Below, in pieces: positions 1 to 5,534 of a DNA stretch of 9,771 nt. Source of the stretch: Clostridiales bacterium (GTDB lineage: Bacteria; Bacillota; Clostridia; Lachnospirales; Lachnospiraceae); the NCBI GenBank assembly GCA_020859965.1, contig JAJBVF010000039.1, positions 1 to 9,771 of the forward strand, in the 5' to 3' direction. Made by a program: the position numbers and the translations under genes. Each line of letters opens with the position of its first letter. The first letter of the stretch is position 1. Below the pieces are notes generated by a model that saw only the letters and a program-made list of their open reading frames with translations, was not told where the DNA came from and ran no database searches.

Positions 1-309
1 TATGATGTCTGTATAGAACCGCGTGACGGAAGAACGGATGGCATCATCATTGAATTTAAGGTATTTGATCCGAAAAAAGAAGATACTTTGGAAGAGACTG
101 CTAAGCGGGCGTTGGAGCAGATTGAAATTATGAGATACGAAACCGATCTGAAAGCCAGGGGAATTCGAACCGTTCGCAAGTATGGATTTGCATTTCGAGG
201 AAAAGAAGTGCTGATTTTGAGAGCGGAAGATGAGGAAATGAGTGCGGAAGAGTTTAATGCAGCAGCGGTGGCTTATTCGAAAGAGCACCCGTTTCGTCCT
301 CAAAAATGA
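1..309 (+). CDS. PD-(D/E)XK nuclease-domain protein, C-terminal part (5' truncated by window)
   Basis: The frame is open from base 1 to the TGA at 307-309, so this is the last 102 codons of a longer gene whose start lies outside. The visible part resembles the C-terminal nuclease domain (PDDEXK_9/DUF1703) of the AAA-ATPase-like proteins that are multicopy in Lachnospiraceae. Seen in the sequence: an Asp in YDVCIEP (residue 2 of the fragment), the E-x-K pair in IIIEFKV (E18, K20), a following helix with ALEQI (conserved Gln), and the ending YGFAFRGKEVLI. In this family an N-terminal P-loop ATPase domain is expected upstream, but it cannot be seen here. The biological role of these proteins is not settled; defence or mobile-element association is often suggested. 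It sits directly left of a tRNA-fragment attachment-like site, so it may be the last gene of an integrated element (inference). A TTG at 88 is only an internal codon. Confidence 0.8.
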   Translation, partial: YDVCIEPRDGRTDGIIIEFKVFDPKKEDTLEETAKRALEQIEIMRYETDLKARGIRTVRKYGFAFRGKEVLILRAEDEEMSAEEFNAAAVAYSKEHPFRPQK

Positions 310-342
310 CTAAATATTTTTTGAAAGAGTGTCTGGTGGGAT

Positions 343-365
343 CATAGGTCAATCCATAGGTCAAT
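343..365 (+). repeat. Tandem direct repeat of CATAGGTCAAT (two copies)
   Basis: Two identical copies of CATAGGTCAAT lie at 343-353 and 355-365, separated by one base (12-bp period). They sit about 60 bp left of a tRNA 3' fragment. Read in frame 1, codons 325-396 are open and end in TAA (K-S-V-W-W-D-H-R-S-I-H-R-S-I then L-K-S-V-P-R-K-T-L), with no start codon and a stop at 322. This could be the leftover tail of an integrase gene, or the repeat could be a recombinase arm-type site. Neither can be proven from sequence alone. Confidence 0.5.
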
Positions 366-374
366 TTTAAAATC

Positions 375-415
375 AGTGCCACGAAAAACCCTGTAAATCA
401 GGCGTCCGCGGCACT
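375..415. repeat. Imperfect stem-loop left of the tRNA fragment
   Basis: AGTGCC (375-380) pairs with GGCACT (410-415). After one mismatch, CG (382-383) pairs with CG (407-408). An inner hairpin pairs CCTG (390-393) with CAGG (399-402) around a TAAAT loop. No T-run follows, so it is a poor terminator. Its place, ending 7 bases before the tRNA fragment, fits the end of a mobile element or the 3' end of a lost integrase gene. Confidence 0.5.
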
Positions 416-420
416 TTATC

Positions 421-469
421 TGACGGACTCTGACTCCGTCATTTCCAGGTTCGAATCCTGGTAGCCCTG
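421..469 (+). other. 3' half of a tRNA-Gln(CTG) gene; probable attachment-site scar (attR/attL type)
   Basis: The segment folds exactly as the 3' part of a tRNA. The anticodon stem is ACGGA (423-427) with TCCGT (435-439), around the 7-base loop CTCTGAC with anticodon CTG at 430-432 (reads CAG, Gln). Next come a 5-base variable loop, T stem CCAGG (445-449) with CCTGG (457-461) around TTCGAAT, then TAGCCCT (462-468) as the 3' acceptor strand and G469 as discriminator. No CCA is encoded. The matching 5' strand AGGGCTA and any D arm are absent from 310-420, so this is not a functional tRNA. Tyrosine recombinases commonly integrate into tRNA 3' halves; the far junction keeps only the 3' half, as seen here. 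The rho-independent terminator just downstream suggests that the right side is original chromosome and the left side is the inserted element. Confidence 0.75.
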
Positions 470-477
470 CTTGAAGG

Positions 478-507
478 ACCTCAGCGAGATGATCGCTGAG
501 GTTTTTT
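478..507 (+). terminator. Rho-independent terminator after the tRNA fragment
   Basis: A perfect 10-bp stem, ACCTCAGCGA (478-487) with TCGCTGAGGT (493-502), closes the loop GATGA and is followed by a T-run at 502-507. This is a textbook intrinsic terminator. It lies 8 bases after the tRNA discriminator, so it probably ended the original tRNA-Gln transcript. It would now shield the sugar operon from transcription coming from the left. Confidence 0.88.
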
Positions 508-514
508 ATGTACA

Positions 515-555
515 CAGGCGGGTGCGGATTATGCAGCTTGCGCTGCACCCGCCTG
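515..555. repeat. GC-rich inverted repeat (11-bp stem)
   Basis: CAGGCGGGTGC (515-525) is the exact reverse complement of GCACCCGCCTG (545-555). The intervening bases can form a competing hairpin, GCAGC (533-537) with GCTGC (542-546), whose right arm overlaps the outer stem by two bases. No T-run follows. It is much richer in GC than its flanks. Function unknown; it may be part of a small RNA or a relic of mobile DNA. Confidence 0.7.
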
Positions 556-564
556 GCACAGTGA

Positions 565-595
565 CGGATAGGGGAAAGAGGCGTTCCCCTATCCG
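565..595. repeat. Perfect 12-bp inverted repeat
   Basis: CGGATAGGGGAA (565-576) pairs perfectly with TTCCCCTATCCG (584-595) around the 7-base loop AGAGGCG. It lies only 9 bases after the preceding inverted repeat and ends 10 bases before the TCGCAA motif array. The following bases (ATTGT) are not a terminator T-run. Function unknown. Confidence 0.72.
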
Positions 596-604
596 ATTGT
601 ACAA

Positions 605-675
605 AAATCGCAAAAAAGTGCAATGCATCGACCAAATCCGCAAATTATCGCAATTATTTTCCATTCTTTCGCAAG
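605..675 (+). promoter_or_regulatory. Phased TCGCAA-type direct-repeat array, candidate operator of the sugar operon
   Basis: Cutting the sequence into 10-base steps from 605 lines up related words: TCGCAA at 608-613, GTGCAA at 618-623, TCGACC at 628-633, CCGCAA at 638-643, TCGCAA at 648-653 and TCGCAA at 669-674. The step starting at 655 carries no clear copy. Start-to-start distances are 10, 10, 10, 10 and 21, close to one or two DNA helix turns, so all copies face the same side of the DNA. AraC-family regulators often bind such direct repeats just upstream of a weak -35, which is the arrangement here. The obvious candidate ligand is the AraC-type response regulator encoded at the end of this same operon (inference). 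Confidence 0.5.
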
Positions 676-684
676 TATCTTAAA

Positions 685-713
685 TTTCCCTGAAAAAATG
701 TATGTGATAGGAT
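685..713 (+). promoter_or_regulatory. Likely activator-dependent promoter of the sugar operon (extended -10)
   Basis: TAGGAT (708-713) is a plausible -10 and is preceded by TGA at 705-707, giving an extended -10. Seventeen bases upstream the -35 position holds TTTCCC (685-690), a poor match to TTGACA. The closest TCGCAA motif ends 10 bases before it. A poor -35 with an activator site immediately upstream is typical of class II activation. The start of transcription would be near 720, giving an untranslated leader of about 45 bases. Confidence 0.45.
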
Positions 714-730
714 ATTTCTAACAATAAAAC

Positions 731-744
731 ACAGGGAAACCTGT
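731..744 (+). other. Small 5'-UTR hairpin with GAAA tetraloop
   Basis: ACAGG (731-735) pairs with CCTGT (740-744) around GAAA, a stable GNRA-type loop. It would sit near the 5' end of the predicted mRNA and 8 bases before the ribosome site AGGAGG (753-758). It may protect the mRNA end; no regulatory role is shown. Confidence 0.4.
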
Positions 745-765
745 TATTTTTCAGGAGGTATTACT

Positions 766-1860
766 ATGAAGAAAAAAATGATCAGCGCAGTGCTGACAGC
801 TACTATGGTGTCCGCAATGATGGCATCCGGAGCATCTGCAGAGGGCGCAACAGCGGGAGCTATCTGGTACAACGCAGCGGATACGTTTATCGCAAACGCA
901 ACGCAGTGCCTGAGCAACATCTCTGAGGCAGATGGAACCATTTCAGTCACGATGGCGGACAGCCAGAATGATATCACAGTGCAGGATCAGCATGTCAGCA
1001 ATTTCTATACGCAGGGTGTAGATTATCTGGTATTGAATAATGTAAACAACGCAGCGGCTGATTCAATCGCGGCAGAGATGGGCGAGGAAGGCGTAGTTGG
1101 TATTTTTGTTAATACGAACGCACCGTCAGATGAAGCATTCGAGGCGAATGAGAATCTGTGGTATGTATCTTCCGTTTCTACACAGTCCGGCGAGAACATG
1201 GGAAATGCACTGGTAGAGTATTTTGAAAACAACGACGGCTGGGATCGCAATGGCAATGGCAAGGTTGATTTCATTCTCCTTCAGGGTATGCAGACCTTCA
1301 GCGATACGATCAATCGTTCTTCCTACAGCCTGGCAGCGATCGAGGCAGCGGGCTATGAGCTGGGAAGCTGCATCGGCGGCGACGATGTGACTGGCGTTCA
1401 GGGCGGTGATTCCATCAACGGCGTTATCTGCAACTTCTCCCGTTCCGAAGCACAGGAAAATGTAGAGGCACTTATTGCAAGCTATGGCGACGATATTGAC
1501 TGCATCATCGCGGACAACGATGACGAGGCGCTTGGCGCGATCGCAGCTCTGCAGGCACATGGATATTTCACAGACGACAGCACGTACATCCCGGTAGTTG
1601 GCGTAGACGCTACAGCAGCTGGATGCGAGGCAATTGAGGCAGGTACTCTTCTTGAGACTTCTCTGAACAACCCGGTGAAGCTGGCTCAGTGTACTTATAA
1701 ACTGATGTATCTGCTTGAGAACGGCGAAGAAGTTACGCAGGAATCGGTTGGCATCGATGGAGTGACTGTAGAAGGACATAAGATTCTGATCGATTATGTT
1801 TCCATCACAGCGGATAACCTTGATGATGCTTCCTATGACATCACAACAACGGAATTCTAA
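766..1860 (+). CDS. mglB: Galactose/glucose-type sugar ABC transporter, substrate-binding protein (MglB-like)
   Basis: Extracytoplasmic sugar-binding protein, 364 residues, delivering a hexose-like sugar to the permease and ATPase encoded next. The start is supported by AGGAGG at 753-758, 7 bases upstream. Residues 1-25 form a signal peptide ending ASGASA, with probable cleavage at A25/E26. The first Cys is residue 48, so there is no lipobox, which is unusual for a Gram-positive binding protein. Aligned by eye to E. coli MglB, the sugar contacts appear kept at D39, F41, N116, D180, R184, N251, D281 and N301. The MglB contact His152 is replaced by Phe178, and Trp183 probably by Phe. A calcium-binding loop like that of MglB is present (DRNGNGKVD, residues 160-168), with D245 in place of the MglB Glu. 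The fold and this loop argue for Mgl-type rather than ribose or xylose; the two replaced residues mean the true sugar may differ. Confidence 0.85.
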   Translation: MKKKMISAVLTATMVSAMMASGASAEGATAGAIWYNAADTFIANATQCLSNISEADGTISVTMADSQNDITVQDQHVSNFYTQGVDYLVLNNVNNAAADSIAAEMGEEGVVGIFVNTNAPSDEAFEANENLWYVSSVSTQSGENMGNALVEYFENNDGWDRNGNGKVDFILLQGMQTFSDTINRSSYSLAAIEAAGYELGSCIGGDDVTGVQGGDSINGVICNFSRSEAQENVEALIASYGDDIDCIIADNDDEALGAIAALQAHGYFTDDSTYIPVVGVDATAAGCEAIEAGTLLETSLNNPVKLAQCTYKLMYLLENGEEVTQESVGIDGVTVEGHKILIDYVSITADNLDDASYDITTTEF

Positions 1861-1950
1861 TGCAGCGCCTTTTATCTGACCGGATTAGAATCTGAAATGT
1901 TAGGAAGATGAAGTATCGAAGCCACAGAGGCTTATGGCTGGCATGACAGC

Positions 1951-1972
1951 TGAATGGCAGTTGAATGGCAGT
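1951..1972 (+). repeat. Tandem repeat TGAATGGCAGT x2
   Basis: TGAATGGCAGT occurs twice without a gap (1951-1961 and 1962-1972) in the 177-base gap between the binding-protein and ATPase genes. It may be replication slippage or a protein site. It lies just before a strong hairpin. The rest of 1861-2037 shows only a small 5-bp stem, AAGCC (1919-1923) with GGCTT (1929-1933). Confidence 0.6.
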
Positions 1973-1977
1973 TGAGG

Positions 1978-1997
1978 ATGGGCTCTTCGGAGCCCAT
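1978..1997 (+). other. C(UUCG)G intercistronic hairpin between mglB and mglA
   Basis: ATGGGCTC (1978-1985) pairs with GAGCCCAT (1990-1997) around TTCG, closed by C-G. This is one of the most stable RNA tetraloops known. Two G-U pairs can extend it. Only a short TTT follows, so termination would be partial at best. Such hairpins after binding-protein genes commonly protect the upstream mRNA from 3' decay or give partial termination, keeping the binding protein in excess over the membrane parts (established for other ABC operons; inferred here). Confidence 0.65.
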
Positions 1998-2037
1998 TTC
2001 CAGTATAAGCGTCTATATATGAACAGGAGAAAGAACA

Positions 2038-3582
2038 GTGAGTAATTCTGAATATATTCTGGAAGCGGTTGAATTATCAAAATCCTTCCCTGGAGTAAAA
2101 GCACTGGATAAAGTTTCTCTGCGGGTCAGACCGGGAACGGTGCATGCCCTGATGGGTGAAAATGGAGCCGGAAAATCCACATTGATGAAGTGCATTTACG
2201 GAATTTACTCCCAGGATGAAGGGACGATTTCCATAGACGGGAAGCAGGTAAATATTGAAAATCCACGGAATGCCATGGATCAGGGAATCGCCATGATTCA
2301 TCAGGAGCTGCATCCGATCCGGCCGCAGATGGTCTGCGAGAATATTTTTCTTGGCAGGATTCCATACAAAAAAGTGGCTGGTGTGAAATGGGTAGATACG
2401 AAAAAGCTGGTCAATGATACGAAGCAGGTATTTGATCGGCTTGGCCTGAATATTGACCCCAAACAAAAGGTGGCGGAGCTGTCTACATCTTATTGTCAGC
2501 TGATAGAGATCGCCAGAGCGGTTTCCATCGGTGCGCGTGTGATCATTATGGATGAGCCAACGTCTTCCCTGACGGAGACAGAGACAGAAATTCTGTTCCG
2601 TATTATTCGTCAGCTTAAGGAAGAGAATGTGGCAATTATTTATATTTCCCATAAGATTGATGAGATTCTGCAGATTTCGGATGAGATCACGATCATGCGG
2701 GATGGCAAGCTGGTGGGCACCTGGCCTGCGTCGGAAATGACGACGGATCTGATCGTCAGCCGGATGGTCGGCCGTGAAATGAACGAACGTTATCCGCAGA
2801 AAAATCATACTCCGGGAGAGACATTCCTGAAAGTGGAAGGACTGACCAGCCCGAATCCGCATTCCTTCCAGAACGTCAGCTTTGAAGTTCGCAGAGGAGA
2901 AATCTTTGGTATTGGCGGCCTGGTTGGCTCTCAGAGAAGTGAGCTGATGGAGGCAATCTTCGGGCTGCATGCAGTATCTGCCGGGAAAATCAGCATTGAT
3001 GGGAAAGAAGTAAAGATCACAAAGCCAAGCGACGCTGTGGAGCACGGTATGGCGCTTCTGACAGAGGACCGCAGAAAAACCGGCATTTTCGGCCCGCTTT
3101 CCATTACAGACAATACCTGTGTGGTAGAACAGAACCAGGATAAAAAGAGATACAAGAGCGGTCCGTTTATCACCAGGAAGAAACGGGACGAGGATGCGCA
3201 GAAATATGTGGATCGGCTTTCTACGAAGACACCGTCTCTGAAGACGGCAATCTCAACTCTGTCAGGCGGCAATCAGCAGAAGGTACTGCTGGGGCGCTGG
3301 CTGCTCACAGAACCGGAAATTCTGGTTCTGGATGAGCCGACCCGCGGTATTGATGTCGGTGCAAAGTATGAGATTTATGAGTTGATGGAAGAAATGGCGC
3401 AAAATGGGAAATGCGTCATTATGATCAGTTCTGAAATGCCGGAGCTGATGGGCATGTCTGACCGGATCATGGTGATGTGTGAAGGCCACAAATCAGGAAT
3501 TGTGGAAGGCGACGAGATCAGCGACGAGCGGATCATGCTGTTGGCCAGTACTTATGAGAGCGCGCAGGAGGAAGCGAAATGA
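2038..3582 (+). CDS. mglA: Sugar ABC transporter, double ATP-binding protein (MglA-like)
   Basis: Cytoplasmic ATPase of the CUT2 class, 514 residues with two nucleotide-binding domains, powering sugar import. GTG start at 2038 with AGGAGA at 2025-2030. Domain 1: Walker A GENGAGKST (residues 40-48), Q-loop IHQE (87-90), altered signature LSTSYCQ (148-154), Walker B with E173 in MDEPTSSL, switch His205. Domain 2: degenerate Walker A GGLVGSQRS (293-301), proper signature LSGGNQQ (408-414), Walker B with E433 in LDEPTRGID, and Ser instead of the switch His. This split of intact and degenerate motifs is normal for the RbsA/MglA family. The altered first signature plus EPTSSLTE and a GxKWVD segment resemble E. 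coli MglA more than RbsA. The last four bases overlap the permease gene (ATGA), so translation is probably coupled. Confidence 0.92.
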   Translation: MSNSEYILEAVELSKSFPGVKALDKVSLRVRPGTVHALMGENGAGKSTLMKCIYGIYSQDEGTISIDGKQVNIENPRNAMDQGIAMIHQELHPIRPQMVCENIFLGRIPYKKVAGVKWVDTKKLVNDTKQVFDRLGLNIDPKQKVAELSTSYCQLIEIARAVSIGARVIIMDEPTSSLTETETEILFRIIRQLKEENVAIIYISHKIDEILQISDEITIMRDGKLVGTWPASEMTTDLIVSRMVGREMNERYPQKNHTPGETFLKVEGLTSPNPHSFQNVSFEVRRGEIFGIGGLVGSQRSELMEAIFGLHAVSAGKISIDGKEVKITKPSDAVEHGMALLTEDRRKTGIFGPLSITDNTCVVEQNQDKKRYKSGPFITRKKRDEDAQKYVDRLSTKTPSLKTAISTLSGGNQQKVLLGRWLLTEPEILVLDEPTRGIDVGAKYEIYELMEEMAQNGKCVIMISSEMPELMGMSDRIMVMCEGHKSGIVEGDEISDERIMLLASTYESAQEEAK

Positions 3583-4574
3583 AAGAAAAAAATATATCCA
3601 AATTACTGGTAGATAATATTCTCTATATCTGCCTGATCATTATGATTGTGGTCATCGCAATCATTTCTCCATCCTTTATTTCTGTCAGAGTTTTGAGTGA
3701 CGTCCTGATCCAGAGCGCACCGAAGATCCTGCTGGCGATGGGAATGCTGGTCGTGATCGTTGCGGGCGGCATGGATATGACGGTTGGCCGTCTTGCCGGT
3801 CTGGGCGCGGTCATTTCCGGTACACTGGCACAACAGAGTACCTATTATCTGAAGTTCTGGCCGAATCTGCCGGAGCTGCCGATCATCGTCCCGATTCTCG
3901 CGTCGATTCTGGTCGGTATGATCATGGGAGCAATCACCGGTACGATCATTTCCAAATTTAAAGTACCTGCGTTCCTTGCTGGAGTCGGCCTGCAGCTGAT
4001 CATCTATGGCGGAAACCTTCTGCTTATGAAAAAAGCTCCGAACAATTCTCAGCCATTGGCGGGTTATACGACAAACTTTACCAATTTTGGTACCGGATCA
4101 ATTTTTGGAATTAATTATCTGATCATTGTTGCGGTTGTTGTTATGGTAATTGTATATATTATCCTGAATAAGACGACGCTTGGCAGAAACATTTACGCAA
4201 CCGGCGGCAACCGGGAGGCAGCAAAGGTAGCCGGCATCAACGTTTATCGGATCGACCTCTTTGTTTACATGCTTTGCGGTGCTCTTGCGGCGCTGGCAGG
4301 CTGTATGCTGGCAGCGCGTACCGGCAGTGCGAACGCGACCTACGCAGAAGGTTACGAAATGGATGCGATCGCGAGCTGTATCATCGGCGGCGCTTCCTTT
4401 ACGGGTGGTATCGGAAATGTACCGGGCGCATTCCTTGGTGTTATCATTTTCAGTGTCATCAGCTATGGCCTGACATTTGTGGGATTAAGTTCCTACTGGC
4501 AAAACATCGCAAAAGGTATTATCATAATTGTAGCAGTTGCACTGGATATGCGTAAATACGCATCGGAAGGCTGA
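3579..4574 (+). CDS. mglC: Sugar ABC transporter, permease (MglC-like)
   Basis: Inner-membrane channel of the same importer, 331 residues, usual for the BPD_transp_2 family (E. coli MglC is 336). It is strongly hydrophobic, with segments visible around residues 13-31, 48-63, 72-85, 101-124, 130-149, 178-196, 226-246, 262-300 and 308-323. GRNIYATGGNREAAKVAGINV (residues 202-222) contains the family motif that contacts the ATPase. The C-terminal part (SYGLTFVGLSSYWQ, then KGIIIIVAVALDMRKYA) closely follows the corresponding stretch of E. coli MglC, the main reason for the Mgl rather than Rbs or Xyl name. AGGAGG at 3566-3571 lies inside the end of the ATPase gene and the start overlaps its stop by 4 bases. 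Confidence 0.92.
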   Translation: MKEKNISKLLVDNILYICLIIMIVVIAIISPSFISVRVLSDVLIQSAPKILLAMGMLVVIVAGGMDMTVGRLAGLGAVISGTLAQQSTYYLKFWPNLPELPIIVPILASILVGMIMGAITGTIISKFKVPAFLAGVGLQLIIYGGNLLLMKKAPNNSQPLAGYTTNFTNFGTGSIFGINYLIIVAVVVMVIVYIILNKTTLGRNIYATGGNREAAKVAGINVYRIDLFVYMLCGALAALAGCMLAARTGSANATYAEGYEMDAIASCIIGGASFTGGIGNVPGAFLGVIIFSVISYGLTFVGLSSYWQNIAKGIIIIVAVALDMRKYASEG

Positions 4575-4586
4575 AGATAAGAACAG

Positions 4587-5534
4587 ATGAAAAATCTGAA
4601 AACGTTTTTAAAAATTCTCATTCCGGCAGCCGCAGTTGTTCTTCTGATCGGAATAGCCTTTGATATTCTGCATGGCAGCGGGGATACCGCAGATGAATAT
4701 TCCATTACCAGAGTATCCGTCATCCTTCCTCATAAGGATGACGGATACTGGAATCTGGTCGCGGAAGGAATTGAGGAAGCTGAGGCGGAACTTGCTTCGG
4801 AGTATAATATAGACATCAACATTCTGATCTCCAAGGTGAATTATGATATCGACCAGATGACGGAGCTGCTGAAACAGCAGGTTGCGGCTAAGGTGGATTA
4901 TATTGTGGTGCAGGGAAATGAGGATGAGGAGTTTCGGGAGGTTCTGCTTCAGGCGATGGAAGAGGGAATTCAGGTGATCTGTGTGGATACAGATATCAGT
5001 GATTTTCCGGAACACCTGTATATCGGCACGGATCAGTATGAAGCAGGAAAACTGATCGGGGAGGAACTGGTAAAGCTGAGCGGAGGTGCGGCAAAGGTCG
5101 TAGTGATGTCCGGAGAAGAACAGTATCAGAATCTGCAGGAACGGCTGACCGGTTTTCTGGATGCAACGAAGACTTCACCGGACATTGAACTAGTGGAGGT
5201 GGTTTATGACTACTATGATGGGCTGAAGGCAATGCGGCTTTATCAGGAGTATGCCGGAGATGCGGATGCTATGGTTTTTCTGGAAGGAACCGGTGCGGTG
5301 GCTCCAATAGCGACGGGTGGAAATGAATATGAGTATGTGCTTGGATTTGACGCAAATGAAGGAGTGCAAAGCGGGGCACTGGACGGCATTGTGAAGCAGG
5401 ACACAAATCTCATGGGGCGTCTGGTTGTGGAAGAGATCGCCCGCCGGATAGAGACCGGTTCTTACAGTTCTGATGAAATTTTCACAGATATTATCTGGCT
5501 GACCGCGGAAAATTATGATGAGGTTATGGGATGA
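4587..5534 (+). CDS. Membrane-anchored periplasmic-binding-protein-like sugar sensor (XylFII-like role)
   Basis: A 315-residue type 1 periplasmic-binding-protein fold (Peripla_BP_4). Residues 1-8 are basic and 9-28 form one hydrophobic segment, with no Cys lipobox, so it is probably held in the membrane by an uncleaved N-terminal helix. The binding domain begins near residue 41 (TRVSVILPHKDDGYWN). Candidate ligand residues by fold position are D51/D52, W55, D134, D136, R186 (in QERLTGF), D255 (in GFDANEG) and Q271. It differs from the operon's own MglB-like protein and has no separate transporter. Its place between permease and kinase, with a 4-base overlap to the kinase gene, fits the extracytoplasmic sensor of a XylFII-LytS-YesN type system, where the binding protein docks on the kinase. 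The ribosome site is weak (GGAAGG at 4565-4570 is too far), suggesting low expression. An alternative is a second, transport-competent binding protein, less likely because of the anchor and context. Confidence 0.82.
   Translation: MKNLKTFLKILIPAAAVVLLIGIAFDILHGSGDTADEYSITRVSVILPHKDDGYWNLVAEGIEEAEAELASEYNIDINILISKVNYDIDQMTELLKQQVAAKVDYIVVQGNEDEEFREVLLQAMEEGIQVICVDTDISDFPEHLYIGTDQYEAGKLIGEELVKLSGGAAKVVVMSGEEQYQNLQERLTGFLDATKTSPDIELVEVVYDYYDGLKAMRLYQEYAGDADAMVFLEGTGAVAPIATGGNEYEYVLGFDANEGVQSGALDGIVKQDTNLMGRLVVEEIARRIETGSYSSDEIFTDIIWLTAENYDEVMG
4597..4610 (+). promoter_or_regulatory. Candidate cre (CcpA) box inside the start of the sensor gene
   Basis: TGAAAACGTTTTTA matches the Firmicutes cre consensus TGAAARCGYTTTCA at 13 of 14 positions, centred on the palindrome AAAACGTTTT. 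It lies over codons 4-8 of the sensor gene. Sites inside a transcribed region are known to act as CcpA roadblocks, so glucose could lower sensor, kinase and regulator expression without touching the transporter genes upstream. AT-rich Lys-Thr-Phe codons could also produce the match by chance. Confidence 0.42.

Noticed and set aside
421..469. Functional tRNA-Gln gene
   Set aside because: No 5' acceptor strand (AGGGCTA expected) and no D arm are present upstream.
342..635. Open frame on the minus strand with the peptide LPGFEPGNDGVRVR
   Set aside because: This peptide is simply the reverse strand of the tRNA-Gln 3' half; such shadow proteins are common annotation errors.
471..683. Plus-strand open frame of 70 codons
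   Set aside because: It runs through the terminator, both hairpins and the motif array, has a TTG start without a ribosome site and no protein-like character.
1126..1779. Long minus-strand open frame opposite mglB
   Set aside because: Low-complexity composition and full overlap with a clearly conserved gene; no ribosome site.
1951..1972. CRISPR-like repeat
   Set aside because: Only two adjacent 11-bp copies with no spacers.
2077..3045. 322-codon minus-strand open frame opposite mglA
   Set aside because: It mirrors the ATPase gene, whose motifs are intact; length alone is not evidence here.
4261..4555. Two overlapping plus-strand frames inside mglC
   Set aside because: They are out-of-frame readings of conserved permease sequence, rich in Arg and Cys, with no start signals.
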